This document shows, in pieces, positions 9,957-24,400 of a DNA stretch of 64,000 nt; the stretch's first letter is position 1, and each line of letters starts with the position of its first letter. Under the pieces are notes generated by a model. That model had not been told where the DNA came from, searched no databases, and was given only the letters and a program-made list of their open reading frames with translations. The stretch is taken from NCBI GenBank assembly GCA_027563935.2, contig CM050448.1, forward strand, positions 65,419,843 through 65,483,842. Reading direction: 5' to 3'. Origin of the DNA: Costus lasius. Its lineage: Eukaryota > Streptophyta > Magnoliopsida > Zingiberales > Costaceae. The translations under genes were made by a program, and so were the position numbers.

Positions 9957-12900
9957 CTAATGGTTGAGGAATCTCAAACCCATATTATTACAGTGCTTCT
10001 CATGCTTCTGCTGCGCCAGAGGCTTTGTAAGCGGGTCAGCCAGATTGTCATCTGTATGAACCTTGCAGACTTTGATCTCGCCACGATCAATGATCTCCCG
10101 GATCAAGTGAAACCGTCTCTGTATGTGCTTGGACTTCTGGTGCGACCGTGGTTCCTTTGCTTGTGCGATTGCTCCAGTGTTATCACAGAAGATAACCAAA
10201 GGATCTGCACTCGAAGGAACAACACCAAGTTCCTGAATGAACTTACGAATCCAAACTGCCTCCTTAGATGCTTCCGAGGCTGCAACATACTCGGCTTCTG
10301 TTGTGGAATCAGCAACAATAGACTGTTTGAAACTTTTCCACACCACTGCTCCTCCATTCAAGCTAAGAACATAGCCTGATTGCGATCGGAAATCATCCTG
10401 GTCCGACTGGAACGAAGCGTCAGTATATCCTTCTATACTGAGTTCTTCCTGACCACCATATATCAAGAACATATCTTTGGTCCTCCGCAGATATTTCAAG
10501 ATGTTCTTGACTGCAATCCAGTGTGCCTGACCTGGATTACTTTGGAATCGACTGGTCACGCTTAACCCGTAAGCGACGTCTGGGTGAGTACACAACATCG
10601 CATACATAATGGACCCAATAGCCGAAGCATAAGGCGTATTGTCCATTTCATCTTTCTCAGTCTGTGTTTGTGGACACTGACTCTTCGAAAGATTCAGACC
10701 ATGTCTGACTGGAAGATATCCACGTTTAGAATTCTCTAAATGGAATCTCTCCAGGACTTTATCGATGTAAGTACTCTGGCACAGCCCGAGAAGCCTCTTA
10801 GATCTATCCCTGTAGATCTTCACACCTAATACATAGGCTGCTTCTCCTAAATCTTTCATCTGGAAACATTTTCTTAACCATGCTTTAACAACATGCATTT
10901 CAGGAATATCGTTTCCAATGATTAAGATATCATCGACGTAGAGGACTAGGAAAGTAATTACGCTCCCACTAAACCTCTTATATACACACGGGTCATCTTC
11001 ATTCTTGATGAAACCAAATTCACTGATTGATTCATCAAAACGAATATTCCAGCTTCTTGATGCTTGTTTAAGTCCATAAATGGACTTCTTTAACTTGCAT
11101 ATTTTATGACGATCTGATGGATTTATGAAACCTTCAGGTTGTGTCATATACACATCCTCATCCAGTTTTCCATTAAGGAAAGCAGTCTTCACATCCATCT
11201 GCCAGATCTCATAATCATAATATGCAGCTATCGCGAGAAGAATCCGAATAGACTTAAACATGGCTATAGGAGAGAAAGTTTCATCATAATCTATCCCGTA
11301 GATTTGTTTGAAACCTTTCGCAACTAGCCTGCCTTTATAGGTAACCACGTTACCATCCATGTCAATCTTCTTCTTGAAGATCCATTTACAGCCAATAGGG
11401 ATTACTCCCGGAGGCGGATCAACCAAATCCCAGACTTGGTTATCTGACATGGAGTCCATCTCGGCTCTCATAGCTTCAAGCCATCTAGCTGACTCCGGTC
11501 CACTGACCGCATCCGCATAAGTGAGGGGTTCATCATTGTCAATGATGTAGACTCCGTCATAGCGCTCAGGCTGTCGACGGATCCTTCCCGATCTTCGCGG
11601 TTCCCGTGATATCTGAGCCTCAGGTTGTTCAATAACCTGTTCTACCTGCTCAGGCTCATCCAACTGTGCTTGACTACTTTGTCCTTCCTCTGGATTCTCA
11701 TCCAGCTTTATTTCTCTCCCACTGGCTTCTTGCAGAAGAAACTCCTTCTCAAGAAAAATAGCTGTCCGAGCAACAAATACCTTGTTCTCTTTGGGATCGT
11801 AGAAATAATAACCCTTAGTTTCCTTAGGGTATCCGACAAAGATACATTTCTCAGATCTGCTCTCCAGTTTCCCAGAGGCGAGCTTTTTGACATAAGCCTC
11901 GCAACCCCAGATCCTGATAAATGTCAAGCTCGGCTGTTTCCCATACCATAACTCATATGGAGTCTTTGAAACTGCCTTGGATGGCACTCGGTTTAGTACC
12001 TTTGCAGCTGTCTCCAGTGCAAATCCCCAAAAGGAGTAAGGTAGAGTAGCCTGACTCATCATAGAACGAACCATATCCAGTAACGTTCTATTTCTCCTCT
12101 CGGACACACCATTCCATTGCGGTGTTCCTGGCGGAGTAAGCTGTGAGATAATCCCACACTCCTTTAGATAGTCAGTAAACGCATGACTCAAGTATTCTCC
12201 ACCTCGATCAGAACGAAGTGCCTTGATATTTCGGCCTAGCTGATTCTGTACTTCATTCTTGAACTCTTTGAACTTGTCAAAAGATTCACTTTTATGTCTC
12301 ATTAAATAGACATACCCATATCTACTGAAATCATCAGTAAAGGTAATGAAGTACGAATAGCCACCTCTGGCATGTTTACTAAATGGCCCACACACATCAC
12401 TGTGTATAAGGTCAAGTAAACCTGAAGCCCTTTGACCTTTATTAGGAAAAGGAGACTTCGTCATTTTGCCCATTAAACAAGCTTTGCATGTATCAATCTC
12501 CTCATAGGAGAATGATCCCAGCAGTCCATTGTCATGCAACCGCTAAATGCGTTTCTTGTTAATATGGCCTAAACGACTATGCCATAGCAAGGTGCTATCA
12601 TCAGCATACTTGGCTTTCTTATTATCAATAGTTTGTATAGAACATTCCATGTCCAACATGAATAACCCATTGTTAATTGATCCAGAAGCATAAACAATAT
12701 TATCATAAGAAATTACACACTTTGAAATATTGCATTCAAAGGAAAATCCTTTCCTGACAAGAGCAGGAATAGAGATAATATTTCTCGTAATACTTGGAAC
12801 AAAATAACAATTGTCAAGTTCTAGTACAAGTCCAGATGGTAATGAGATGTAATATTCTCCTACAGCAACAGCAGCAACCCGTGCCCCGTTTCCAACTCGT

Positions 12901-13841
12901 AGGTCCACCTCATGCTGCCCCACCTGTCTTCTTCTCTTGAGTTCCTGTACATTTGAACAAATGTGAACTCCACATGCAGTGTCCAACACCCATGAAATAG
13001 AAGAAGAAGAGATCATGACCTCAGTCACAAATATACCTGAGCCAGAAGCGATGCTTCCCTTCTTGTCTCCTTGGAGCGCTTTACAGTCCTTTTTCCAGTG
13101 ACCCAGCTGGCCACAGTGGAAACATCTGTATTCCTTCGACCGCTTAACCTTTTGTTTCAGCGCCTTGTTGTAGTTCTTGACTGGGGCTTTGCCCTTCTTC
13201 CCCTTCTTCTTGTTCCTAGAAGGAACCATTAAGACAGAGGTTGAAGGCTTTCCCTTCAGAGTTTCCTCAGTAGTCAAGAGCATATTCAGCAACTCTGCCG
13301 GAGTACAATCTATTTTGTTCATATTAAAGTTAATAATGAACGCATCGAAAGAAGGCGGGAGAGACTGCAGAATAATGTCTACAGCAAGCTCCTGATTGAT
13401 GGTATGCCCCAGTTTCTCTAGAGCCTCCTTGTGCCCAATCATCTTGAGCACGTGAGCTCCCACTGGGCTCCCTTCAGCCAGTTTGCTCTGAAAGAACAGC
13501 TTGGTCAAGTTATAGCGCTCAGTCCTCGCCTGTGCAGCATACAGCATCTTGAGGTTTGCTATAATTTCTATAGCAGACATATCCTCATGCTGACGCTGCA
13601 GCGGTGGCGTCATAGACGCTAGCATCAGGCAAGCGACATCAATGCTATCATTGACATGCTTTTCATAGGCTTCACGAACCGCCCTTGCGGCGTTCGCAGC
13701 GGGTTGAGGCGGTATCGCCGTCTCGAGGACATACAGTTTCCTCTCTGCCTTAAGAACAATCTTAAGGTGTCCGTACCAGTCTGAGAAGTTTGGCCCAGCA
13801 AACTTCTCCCTTTCCAGTAGGGATCGCACATTGAAGTTCAT
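9957..13841 (-). pseudogene. F1-a Gag-Pol polyprotein with a single nonsense codon
   Basis: Same length as the intact F1-c frame (3885 nt), and colinear with it. The only break seen is AAG to TAG at 12545-12543, just after the first integrase zinc-binding histidines (residue about 433). The upstream half would give Gag, the C-X2-C-X4-H-X4-C knuckle, protease and the start of integrase. The downstream half keeps the integrase core (with T-P-Q-W-N-G and the catalytic Glu), RT with Y-V-D-D-I-L, and RNase H. All are in one frame, so a single change separates it from a full polyprotein. The start is the ATG at 13841, as in F1-c. An upstream exon in the LTR may supply the real N-terminus. Confidence 0.92.
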
Positions 13842-15661
13842 GGTGTTCGTTGCTGCAGGAATCTACAACAATGCAAGAACAGCAAGGTCAGTATCAATGT
13901 TTAGAATCAATCCAGGACTTAAGAAAGATTCTTTTCTCACTATTTTATCTGACTGAAAAATCCAGTAAAACAGTCCGAAAGAGTAAGACTCTTTTAGTGA
14001 GATGGGATCCAGATTTCATACTTGGTCTCCGCGTCCCGCTCAGGCGAGATAAGATTCACAGAGAGTACAAGCACTAATCTCTGGTTGGCAGTCCCTGCCA
14101 ATCGCCAACCCGTGCGATTCCCCTTCATCTGGGCAATCCAGCTGACTGTGCCAACTGAGTTGGTACAACACAGTCTCTGATCCCACAGATGGCTGCCTCC
14201 ATATAGCTAACATATGCCCCATATGTAGCCTACATGGTCAAGCTAACCTGACCTACTCCCTGGACCACCACGTGCTATGCTGAGCAACGAGAAGCGATAA
14301 ATCCCTTCTCTGTAACACGCAGGTGAAATCACACACCGTCTGAAGATAGATGGGCGTGCCCACTGAGTGGGTACAACACGGCCCCAACGATAGTCAGAAC
14401 AGTGAGGTTTCGCGCTAGAAGGCATTTCGTGCTTGATATTTAGCGTTGGATTTTAACGGTCTTTTATCTTCTTACTATCAGGCAAATCCTATGGCTATAG
14501 CAGAAGATAAATAACTCATGCAATTCTAATTATTCAACAATAAAAGAAAGCATGGATCTTATGTGGTAAAAGCCCATTAAGCCTAAGTAAGACCTTAACC
14601 TAAATTAAGTCTTCACTTGCTTTCTTCATGGGGCTTTTTCTTCTCATCTGGCCCAACCTAGGGCCCAAGCGCCAATTGCAACTCAGGTGCGCCCACCAGG
14701 AAAATGCGCCTGTCCTAGGGTCGAACCCTAGACCTCCCACCTGGTCAAGCCACTGCTGCATGCGCCTCTGCCATGTGTGCTTTGTGCTCTTGTCTGATTA
14801 AATTACAAATTAATCTATCTAGACAAGATTGACACGCAGGTCAATTACACTTATAAATTAAATGCAATGTGATTCGTAGATCACAATTAAATATTAATTT
14901 ACAATTAACCAGGCTCGCAGGCCCCAGCACAGCACACAATAAAGGGCAACCCACATAAGATGAAATAAACAAGCACATGGCATCCACTCAAACATGTGAT
15001 CCAATAATAATAAGAAAATAAAATTTTGAAAACCCATTGGCATCAATTTTAATTTTCTTATATGCCCTACAACCTTACAACGGTCCATTGATAGGGATCC
15101 ACTCATCATTTCTAGTTAGATCCATTACCCTTGCATGCACCAAGTCCTAACTGACTTGAGTTGACCTAATGGTCAACCATGCATGCGCCAAGGGCTGAAC
15201 AACCATCATGAGTTCTGGCAAGCGGGTGTGACCCCGGGCCTAACTCATGTGCGTTCAATGGTTGTCTCAACTAGACCTCGCTACACGCCTGTGATGCAAT
15301 CGACCTATAGCCACCTCGTGCTTGCGCACAGGTGCCATCTGGTCGATCCATCTAGGCTGTCAGATGGTCTGATCAGACTGGTTGGATCTACTCTAGAAGA
15401 TGACTTCAACCCCATCAACCCGTCTAAGGGTTTATAGCAGGCGCTTAGTCTAAAGAGGGGCGCACAAGTTAAGTTTTTCTATGACAAAACAACAACAAGC
15501 ACCAATACATGCGCCAAAGAGCAATAAACATCATACATGTTGTTTTCGCATCATGAACTTTCATGAACTTGCGCATGTAATCAACCATAGATCTAAGCAT
15601 GAGAGTAAACATGGATCACACAAAGTATCAAGCAATCATATGAATTATACTGAAAACATCA
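13842..15661 (-). other. F1-a leader
   Basis: About 1.8 kb between primer site and gag with no coding frame, nearly identical to the F1-c leader. It holds palindromic stems at 14359-14371 (CCCACTGAGTGGG), 14151-14163 (CCAACTGAGTTGG) and 14034-14049. A candidate intron would run from donor GT at 15812 (inside the LTR) to AG at 13863. Confidence 0.7.
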
Positions 15662-15673
15662 GCTCTGATACCA
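15662..15673 (-). other. F1-a primer-binding site
   Basis: TGGTATCAGAGC on the minus strand, 2 nt inside the 5' LTR. It matches the 3' end of initiator tRNA-Met, as usual for copia elements. Confidence 0.9.
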
Positions 15674-15675
15674 AT

Positions 15676-17379
15676 TGTAAGTACCCCTTTCATGAGGGGG
15701 GCGAAACCCTAAAGCATGCGCATTCAAGAAATTTTCTAGGGCTTCATAAGATCGCATGTGGTATAACCATATGATCAACTTAAGTTTTACTAAGATCAAG
15801 ATGTGATCTTACCATAGCCATCGCTTGGATGGTGCCTTGGAAGCAAGAGGGCGAAAGGGGCTCTCCTCCAAAGGTGGCGCACACAAGAGGATGATGGCTA
15901 CTCCTTGTGTTCCTTGTGCTAGCAAGGCTTCAAGGGTCCTTGTCGAATGGAAGGGAAGAGATCTACTCTTTGCTTGGCCGAATCCTCTCTTGTCGTCAAC
16001 CTTCACAACGCAAGCCGTGAGTCGTGAGTTGTGTGTCGTCTAGAGCAAAGGGGCGAGAGATGATAATCGAGAGGCGTTGCTTTCGAACGTGGAGACGTTC
16101 CCATTTTGGAAAACCGAAATTCCAAAAATAGCAACCACTTGATTACATGCGTTATGCGTTCACTTGAAATGAACCAAACGCATATCCCTTCTCCCATATG
16201 AACCATGCGCTCACACATGAGCTGGTTCAATGTATTTGGTTCAATGACCAAACCAAATCAGCCCAAGCTTTTAGTCCAGATCGAATCAAACCCTAAGGTT
16301 CCAGATCTGACCATTCATCTCCTGATGCTTCTGATCTCACCGATCTAGCATCAACACTCTCGATCGAAGCTTACCGATCTCAAGCCCTAATCAATCAAAC
16401 ATGATCAGACCAGATCTCACTTATAATCAGAGTTTAAATCCCTTTAAACTGAACTAAACAATTCAGTCCACACGATCTGACTTAAGTAAGCCATATCATC
16501 AAATTGTGCGACCCTGAGGGTTTCCTTTAAATGTCGGTAATGATAACTTACATTATCACGATCAGTGAGGGGTATCTAGCAACACATCACTGTCTCCCGA
16601 TATAGAGGAAAGAGTCTTCCAAGACTACACCCAAACCACAGCACAAGTGTGAATCAACTCACTAGGCATACATATTTCCTTTGCCACTGGATGTTCTTAT
16701 TGGACAAGCGTGTCAAGCTTGTAGCTCCAATATGATGAGCATGATTAGATCAGATGAACATAGTCACCTGGGTATGGCCATACACTTTCTCAATCATCTC
16801 ATTTAAGGGGGGGGGGCCCATTAGAACATCACACTCCAATTAAGGAGACGGCAATCCTATATCTATCACTAGTGCCCTAACCTGACTCATGATCATTATC
16901 CAAGATAGTCTATAACCATTTTGTTTCAAATGATATTTAACTACCTCAAAACAATGACAATCATCATTTAGAAACACAAGTGATCTCAAGTCAGAGGACA
17001 TGTGCCACTTGAAGCAAAACAAGGATTATTCACATTGTGACAAGCAATTGAATATCCTACTAGGGTCTGTCCAGTACATCCAATGTACCCATGAGTCTAC
17101 ATCTTATTCCATGCTCGAAGCATCCTATAAGATTAGAACACATATTAGTCTCAATAATATCAAGGCTGTCTCATGTTCACCAAGATATCTCGACTAAGGA
17201 CTTTATAGCATGTCAGCCTAGCTGAACAGCATTGAGACATTATTCAGAAGCACAGTTATTGCAGCAGACAATATAACAAACTGAATAACAACCATTGCCT
17301 TTATAAACAAAAGAGTTTATACATGATACTGTTACAATCCCAAGGCCTCAAACATTTGCCTTAAGGGCATACCCCAACA
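15676..17379 (-). repeat. F1-a 5' LTR
   Basis: 1704 bp, TG...CA. ATG-GCT-ATG followed by GTAAGA lies at 15821-15807 on the minus strand. About 280 nt upstream of it contain no ATG. Confidence 0.95.
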
Positions 17380-17385
17380 CCAATA

Positions 17386-19056
17386 TGAAGGTCCCCTACA
17401 CAAGGGGGGCGAAAACCCTAATAGGAGGCGCAATAACATTCTAGCGGAATCTAGGGCTTTCAAAATCGCATAGCATGTATTATGATAAACTTTAAAGCAT
17501 GAAATGAACTCATACCGAAGCCATATAATGGAAGGCGCCTTGGAAGCAAGAGAACAAGAGAGCTCTCCTCCAAATCGTCACACACAAGATGATGTTGCTT
17601 CCTCCCTTGGTGCTCCTTGTGCTAGCAAGGTTCCAAGAGGTCCTTGTCGAGTGAAAGGGAAAGATGAGATGTCCTTCTCTTGGCCGAATCCTCCTCTACC
17701 TTCAAGGTGTCGCCACTCACGAAAGCGTCAACAGGAATATGGGCGAGAGGCGAGAATAGAGAGCACTCTATTCGGTCGTGAACAACATCTCCAAGTGGAG
17801 ATCGTGGTTACTAAAAATAGCCACCACACTTCGCTCCAACGTTCACGCCAAGTGAACATGTCGCTAACTCCTCTCCCCTTGAACCATGCGCTCATTAAAC
17901 GAGCCGGTTCAAATTGGTTTGGTCCAGAGACCAATTAAGCCAAGCAATCAAGTCCAGATCTCAAATAAACCCTAAGGCTCAGATCTGACCGTTCATCTCT
18001 TGATGCTCCTGATCTCATCGATCTAGCATCCAATCTCTCAATCGAAGCTTACCGATCTCAAGCCCTAATCAATCAAACATGATCAGACCAGATCTCACTC
18101 ACAATCAGAGATTAAATCCCTTTAAACTGAACCCGAACAATTCAGTCCACTCGATCTGACTTAAGTAAGCCATATCATCAAATTGTGCGACCCTGAGGGT
18201 TTCCTTTAAATGTCGGTAACGATAACTCACGTTATCACGATCAGTGAGGGGTATCTAGCAACACATCACTGTCTCCCGATATAAAGGAAAGAGTCTTCCA
18301 AGACTACACCCAAAACACAGCACAAGTGTGAATCCACATCACTAGGCATACATGTTTCCTTTGCCACTGGATGTTCTTATTGGACAAGCGTGTCAAGCTT
18401 GTAGCTCCAATATGATGAGCATGATTAGATCAGATGATCACAGTCACCTGGGTATGGCCATACACTTTCTCAATCATCTCATCCAGGGGGCCCCTTTAGA
18501 ACATCACACTCCTTAAACAAGGAGACGGCAATCCTATGTCTATCACTAGTGCCCTAACATGACTCAAGTTCATTATCCAAGATAGTCTATAACCATTGTG
18601 TTTCAAATGATATTGAACTACCTCAAAACAATGACAATCATCATTTAGAAAACACAAGTGATCTCAAGTCAGAGGAAATGTGCCACTTGTCATATTCAAA
18701 GATTATTCACATTGCGACAAACAATTGAACATCCTAGTAGGGTCTGTCCAGTACATCCAATGTACCCATGAGTCTACATCTTATTCCATGCTCGAAGCAT
18801 CCTATAAGACTAGAACACATATTAGTCTTAACCATATCAAGGCTGTCTCATGTTCACCAAGATACATCGACTAAGGACATTATAGCCTGTCAGCATAGCT
18901 GAACAGCTTTGAGACATTATTCAGAAGAACATATATTGCAGCAGACAATGTAGCTAACTGAATAATAACCATGCCTATATAAACATAACAGTTTATTACA
19001 TGATACTGATACATTCCCAAGGCCTCAAACATTAGGCTTAAGGGCATACCCCAACA
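17386..19056 (-). repeat. F1-b 3' LTR
   Basis: 1671 bp, reading TGTTGGGG to GACCTTCA on the minus strand. Its U5 end differs from that of F1-a and F1-c, marking a subfamily. Confidence 0.95.
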
Positions 19057-19067
19057 ATCTCCCACTT
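19057..19067 (-). other. F1-b polypurine tract
   Basis: AAGTGGGAGAT on the minus strand, next to the 3' LTR. Confidence 0.8.
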
Positions 19068-21487
19068 GCACTTAATCTAATGGTTGAGAAATCTCAAACC
19101 CATATTATTACAGTGCTTCTCATGCTTCTGCTGCGCCAGAGGCTTGGTAAGCGGGTCTGCCAGATTGTCATCTGTATGAACCTTGCAGATTTTGATCTCG
19201 CCACTATCTATGATCTCCCTGATCAAATGAAACCGTCTCTGTATGTGCTTGGACTTCTGGTGCGACCGTGGTTCCTTTGCTTGTGCGATTGCTCCAGTGT
19301 TATCACAGAAGATAACCAAAGGATCTGCACTCGAAGGAACAACACCAAGTTCTCTCACGAACTTACGAATCCACACTGCCTCCTTGGATGCTTCCGAGGC
19401 TGCAACATGCTCGGCTTCTGTTGTGGAATCTGCAACAGTTGACTGTTTGAAACTCTTCCACACCACTGCTCCTCCATTCAAGCTAAAAACATAGCCTGAT
19501 TGCGATCGGAAATCATCCTGGTCAGACTGGAATGAAGCGTCAGTATATCCTTCAATACTGAGTTCTTCCTGACCACCATATATCAAGAACATATCTTTGG
19601 TCCTCCGCAGATATTTTAAAATGTTCTTGACTGCAATCCAGTGTGCCTGACCTGGATTACTTTGGAAACGACTGGTCACGCTTAACCCGTAAGCAACGTC
19701 TGGGCGAGTACACAACATCGCATACAAAATGGATCCAATAGCCGAAGCATAAGGCGTATTGTCCATTTCATCTTTCTCAGTCTGTGTTTGTGGACACTGA
19801 CTCTTCGAAAGACTCAGACCATGTCTGACTGGAAGATATCCTCGTTTAGAATTCTCTAAATGAAATCTTTCCAGGACTTTATCGATGTAAGTACTCTGGC
19901 ACAGCCCGAGAAGCCTCTTAGATCTATCCCTGTAGATCTTCACACCTAATACATAGGCTGCTTCTCCTAAATCTTTCATCTGGAAACATTTCCTTAACCA
20001 TGCCTTCACAGCATGCATTTCAGGAATGTCATTTCCAATGATCAAGATATCAACGACGTAGAGGACTAGGAAAGTAATTACGCTCCCACTAAACCTCTTA
20101 TATACACACGGGTCATCCTCGTTCTTGATGAAACCAAATTCCGTGACTGATTCATCAAAACGAATATTCCAGCTTCTTGATGCTTGCTTAAGTCCATAAA
20201 TGGACTTCTTTAACTTGCATATCTTATGACGATCTGATGGATTAGTGAAACCCTCAGGTTGTGTCATATACACATCCTCATCCAGATTTCCATTAAGGAA
20301 AGCTATTTTCACATCCATCTGCCAGATCTCATAATCATAATATGCAGCTATCGCGAAAAGAATCCGAATAGACTTAAACATAGCTACAGGTGAGAAAGTT
20401 TCATCATAATCTATCCCGTAGATTTGTTTGAAACCTTTCGCAACTAGCCTGCCTTTATAGGTAACCACGTTACCATCCATGTCAATCTTCTTCTTGAAGA
20501 TCCACTTACAGCCTATAGGGATTACTCCCGGAGGCGGATCAACCAAATCCCAAACTTGGTTATCAGACATGGAGTCCATCTCGGCGCGCATAGCTTCAAG
20601 CCATCTAGCTGACTCCGGTCCACTGACCGCATCCGCATAAGTGAGGGGTTCATCATGATCAATGATGTAGACTCCGTCATAGCGCTCAGGCTGTCGACGA
20701 ATCCTTCCCGATCTTCGCGGTTCCCGTGATATCTGAGCCTCAGGTTGTTCAATAACCTGATCTTCTGGCTCAGGCTCATCCAATTCTGCTTGAGCACTTT
20801 GTCCTTCCTCTGGATTCTCATCCAGCTTTATTTCTCTCCCACTGGCCTCTTGCAGAAGAAACTCCTTCTCAAGAAATATGGCCGTCCGAGCAACAAAAAC
20901 CTTGTTCTCTTTGGGATCGTAGAAATAATAACCCTTAGTTTCCTTAGGGTAACCGACAAAGATGCATTTGTCAGATCTGCTCTCTAGTTTCCCAGAGGCG
21001 AGCTTTTTGACATAAGCCTCGCAGCCCCAGATCCTGATAAATGTCAAGCTTGGCTGTTTTCCATACCATAACTCATATGGAGTTTTTGAAACGGCCTTGG
21101 ATGGCACTCGGTTTAGTACCTTTGCAGCTGTTTCCAGTGCAAAACCCCAAAAGGAGTATGGAAGAGTAGCCTGACTCATCATAGAACGAACCATATCAAG
21201 TAACGTTCTATTTCTCCTCTCGGACACACCATTCCATTGCGGTGTTCCTGGCGGAGTGAGCTGTGAGATAATCCCACACTCCTTCAGATAGTCAATAAAC
21301 GCATGACTTAGGTATTCTCCACCTCGATCTGAGCGAAGTGCCTTGATATTTCGGCCTAGCTGATTTTGTACTTCATTCTTGAACTCTTTGAACTTGTCAA
21401 AAGATTCACTTTTATGTCTCATTAAAAAGACATACCCATATCTACTGAAATCATCAGTAAAGGTAATGAAGTACTGATAGCCACCTC

Positions 21488-24400
21488 TGTAAGATCCAAG
21501 GATCTTAAGTTCTGGTAAGCATTATTTTCTATGATAAATTATGATAAAGTATTGATTTAAATAAAATTATCGATTATGATATTTTCTATGTATTGGTTGT
21601 TGATAGTTAATTAATTAGAAATTATTTATTTGATTGTTGGCTGTTAAATTATGATAATTTATTATGGGTTGTTCATGATAAATTAATTAGGAATTATGGT
21701 TGTAAATTGTGAGTTAATTAATTAGACCTTATTGGTTAATTAATTTAATCCTTATTGGATGTTAACTTAAATTCTTATTGGATTTTCGGTTAAGTGATTG
21801 GTTATTGGACAAGTTAATTAAATTAATTGGTTAACTATGGGATATTGGAATAAAAATTCGAATTAGCTAATTGGGTTTGAAAATTCGAAATTATTAGTTA
21901 AGTGGGTTAAACCTATTGGAATTAATGGGTTATAGGGTTTAAAATTTAGAAACCCAAAGTTTAAGTGGTAAATTCGACTAGGGTGAGATTATTGGCGATT
22001 TTGGAGTCTTGAGAGAATTAAGGTGGCGGCTTGGAAGAACTTGGCGACTCTTGGAAAGCTTGGAGGCGATTTTTGGTGTTCTTCCTTCATCTTCTTCCCC
22101 TTGACGAATTTTCCTTGAGGTGAAACTTTCTTGGCGATTCTTGGAGATCCTTTGGGTGACTTCAAAAGCTTTGGACGATTTCTTTTGTGGAGAATTTTCG
22201 ATTTAAGAGGTGAGTGGAGTGTCTAATTGATTGCTATCTATTTGTTTGTGTTAATTGATGTATTAGATGAGACATTTGTTTGTTGGAAACATTATCATGC
22301 TAAAACCGAAATTCAGGATTTCACTATGATGAAAACCGAATTTTTGTAAAGATGATTATATGATGAAAACCGAATTTTGACAAAGGTAATTATATGATGA
22401 AAATTGAATTTAAGGCATTAGTTGTTCTTCATGTGAAAAACCGAAAATTGCAAGAAGGTATATATCATGTAAATTGTTGTAAAAACCGAATTAATCTTGG
22501 TGTTTGTTTAACCGAAATTTGTATGAAATTTAAGGTATTTTGGTAGTATTAAATCATTGAACATTGAGCATGAATTTCTTGTTAATTAGGTATTTTATAA
22601 AGAATTTTAGTAATATTAAACCAATGATTTTTTTGTAGCCGAAACATTGTTAATTGTAGTTAAACCGAAATTTGATAATTGTATTTAACATGTTTACATA
22701 TGGTAATTTGTGGTAATTGTGGTAATTTGTAAAGTAAATTATAAGAATATATGTTTTACATTTTATGCTGATTTTATGAATGCCTGTTTTAATTTTATGT
22801 TCTTTGTGGGTGTAACTTGTATTTTTGTCTGAGACAAATCTGGGTGATAACATAGAAAAATTTGATTAAACTAACCAGCATGAAATATAAGGACTACACT
22901 ATATGATCTTCATTATGTGACCTTTGGAATTTTATGTTGATCATTATGTGATTATGTGAAATATGAATATTATGTGATTATGTGAATTTTGAAAATTATG
23001 TTGATATGGGGTTTTCGAATATTATCTGTGATGATCATGTGATGGTTAGGACTAAGGCTAGGTGTAACTATGAACTCAAGGGGATAGTCCTTATGTGATA
23101 TGTTAAGGGTCTGAATTTCAGCCCTGTATTGTGATATGTGAGGGGGTTGATGATCAGCCTGCCTATTATGATTATTGTGATGGGGGTTGATGCTCAGCCT
23201 GCCCGATGTGATTTTTTTGTGATGACTATCCTAGAGTCTAGTTGACACTTAGGAGTCCGTTTATGTGACCTTTGTGAAATATGTCCACCCTTGTGAAATA
23301 TGAAATAAGATGTGTCTGTTGTCCAGTAGGAACCTTTTGGGAGAACGGGTTTTGACGCAAAGTGCCATGTCTTGGTCAGACAGGGGCCACCTCTTGATGT
23401 CACTACTCTTTTATGTGTTGGGAATGATATAAGACCCAAAGTGCCATGTCTTGGTCAGACAGGGGCCACCTCTTGATGTCATCATTCTCGTTTTATGTTA
23501 TGGCGTGATAGACCAGCGTGCCACGTCGTGACCTGACGGGGGCCACCTCCTGATTCTATTCTCGTTTTATGTTATGGCGTGATAGACCAGCGTGCCACGT
23601 CGTGACCTGACGGGGGCCACCTCCTGATTCTATTCACTGTCCATGTTTATGTGTTGCACGAGATTTTGCAGCTCCCAGTGCTTTGGCCAAGCCGGGTTAG
23701 ACCATATTGGTCACTTTGTGAATATGCTGGACAACTAGGTTAATTAAGTATGGTGTGTTTAGTTGGTTTAGAATATGTGTGTTCAGTTGGTTTAGAGTAT
23801 AACTCTAGAACCTGAGGTTATTATATGTTGGTGTGTATATTTTTGGCTGCTTATATGATTTTTACATCGAATTTGTTATTATGTGTTGACATGATATCCT
23901 GTTAAAGATTTTTAAAATAATCTGCATATGTTTTTGAGAGTATGTTATGGATGGTCAATTAGACTATCCACTCACTGGGCTGTGTAGCTCACCCCTCACT
24001 ATTTTCAGGTGTAGAGCAGGGGCGCAGTTAGCATTATATGGATGCTGTGATTATGCTTAATGTGTTTATGATTATGATGCCAGTTGTGGCTAAAACTTAT
24101 GATTTATATGAACTATGTGAACCATGTGATGTGAACAATGTGAACTATGTGAATTTGTGTTGCCAGATGGTGGCAATTAACTGAGTTGGATTTTTGTGTC
24201 ACCGCGGGCTTCGGCCTGGTTTCGGTGTTTGGTATTAGTTTATAAAATCGATTTTGTGGATTTGTTTTGAAATTGAAGTTGATGTGTATTTTTGCAATCG
24301 GTTTTGATACAACTGTAACGTGCATATGTCTAGTGCACGTATTGCGTGGTGGCAGGTACCTTTATGTGATTTATGAGATTTGTGATTCGAAGATTTTATG

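Larger units (their letters stand above)
8232..17379 (-). mobile_element. F1-a: full-length copia element, nearly intact
   Basis: 9148 bp in minus orientation. It has LTRs of 1705 bp (8232-9936) and 1704 bp (15676-17379), a primer site, a leader, one gag-pol frame and a polypurine tract. The target duplication is CTAAT (8227-8231) and CCAAT (17380-17384), with one mismatch. Comparing the LTRs by eye gives about 18 substitutions plus one G-run length change, roughly 1%. The only lesion seen in gag-pol is one stop codon. Its closest relative in the window is F1-c, on the opposite strand. Confidence 0.95.

Noticed and set aside
22650..22853. Host gene or small RNA precursor in the AT-rich part of the solo LTR
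   Set aside because: No coding bias, hairpin or similarity seen; fits long gypsy LTR composition.
23358..23640. CRISPR-like array
   Set aside because: Units are contiguous 74-79-bp tandem duplications with no spacers, in a plant transposon.
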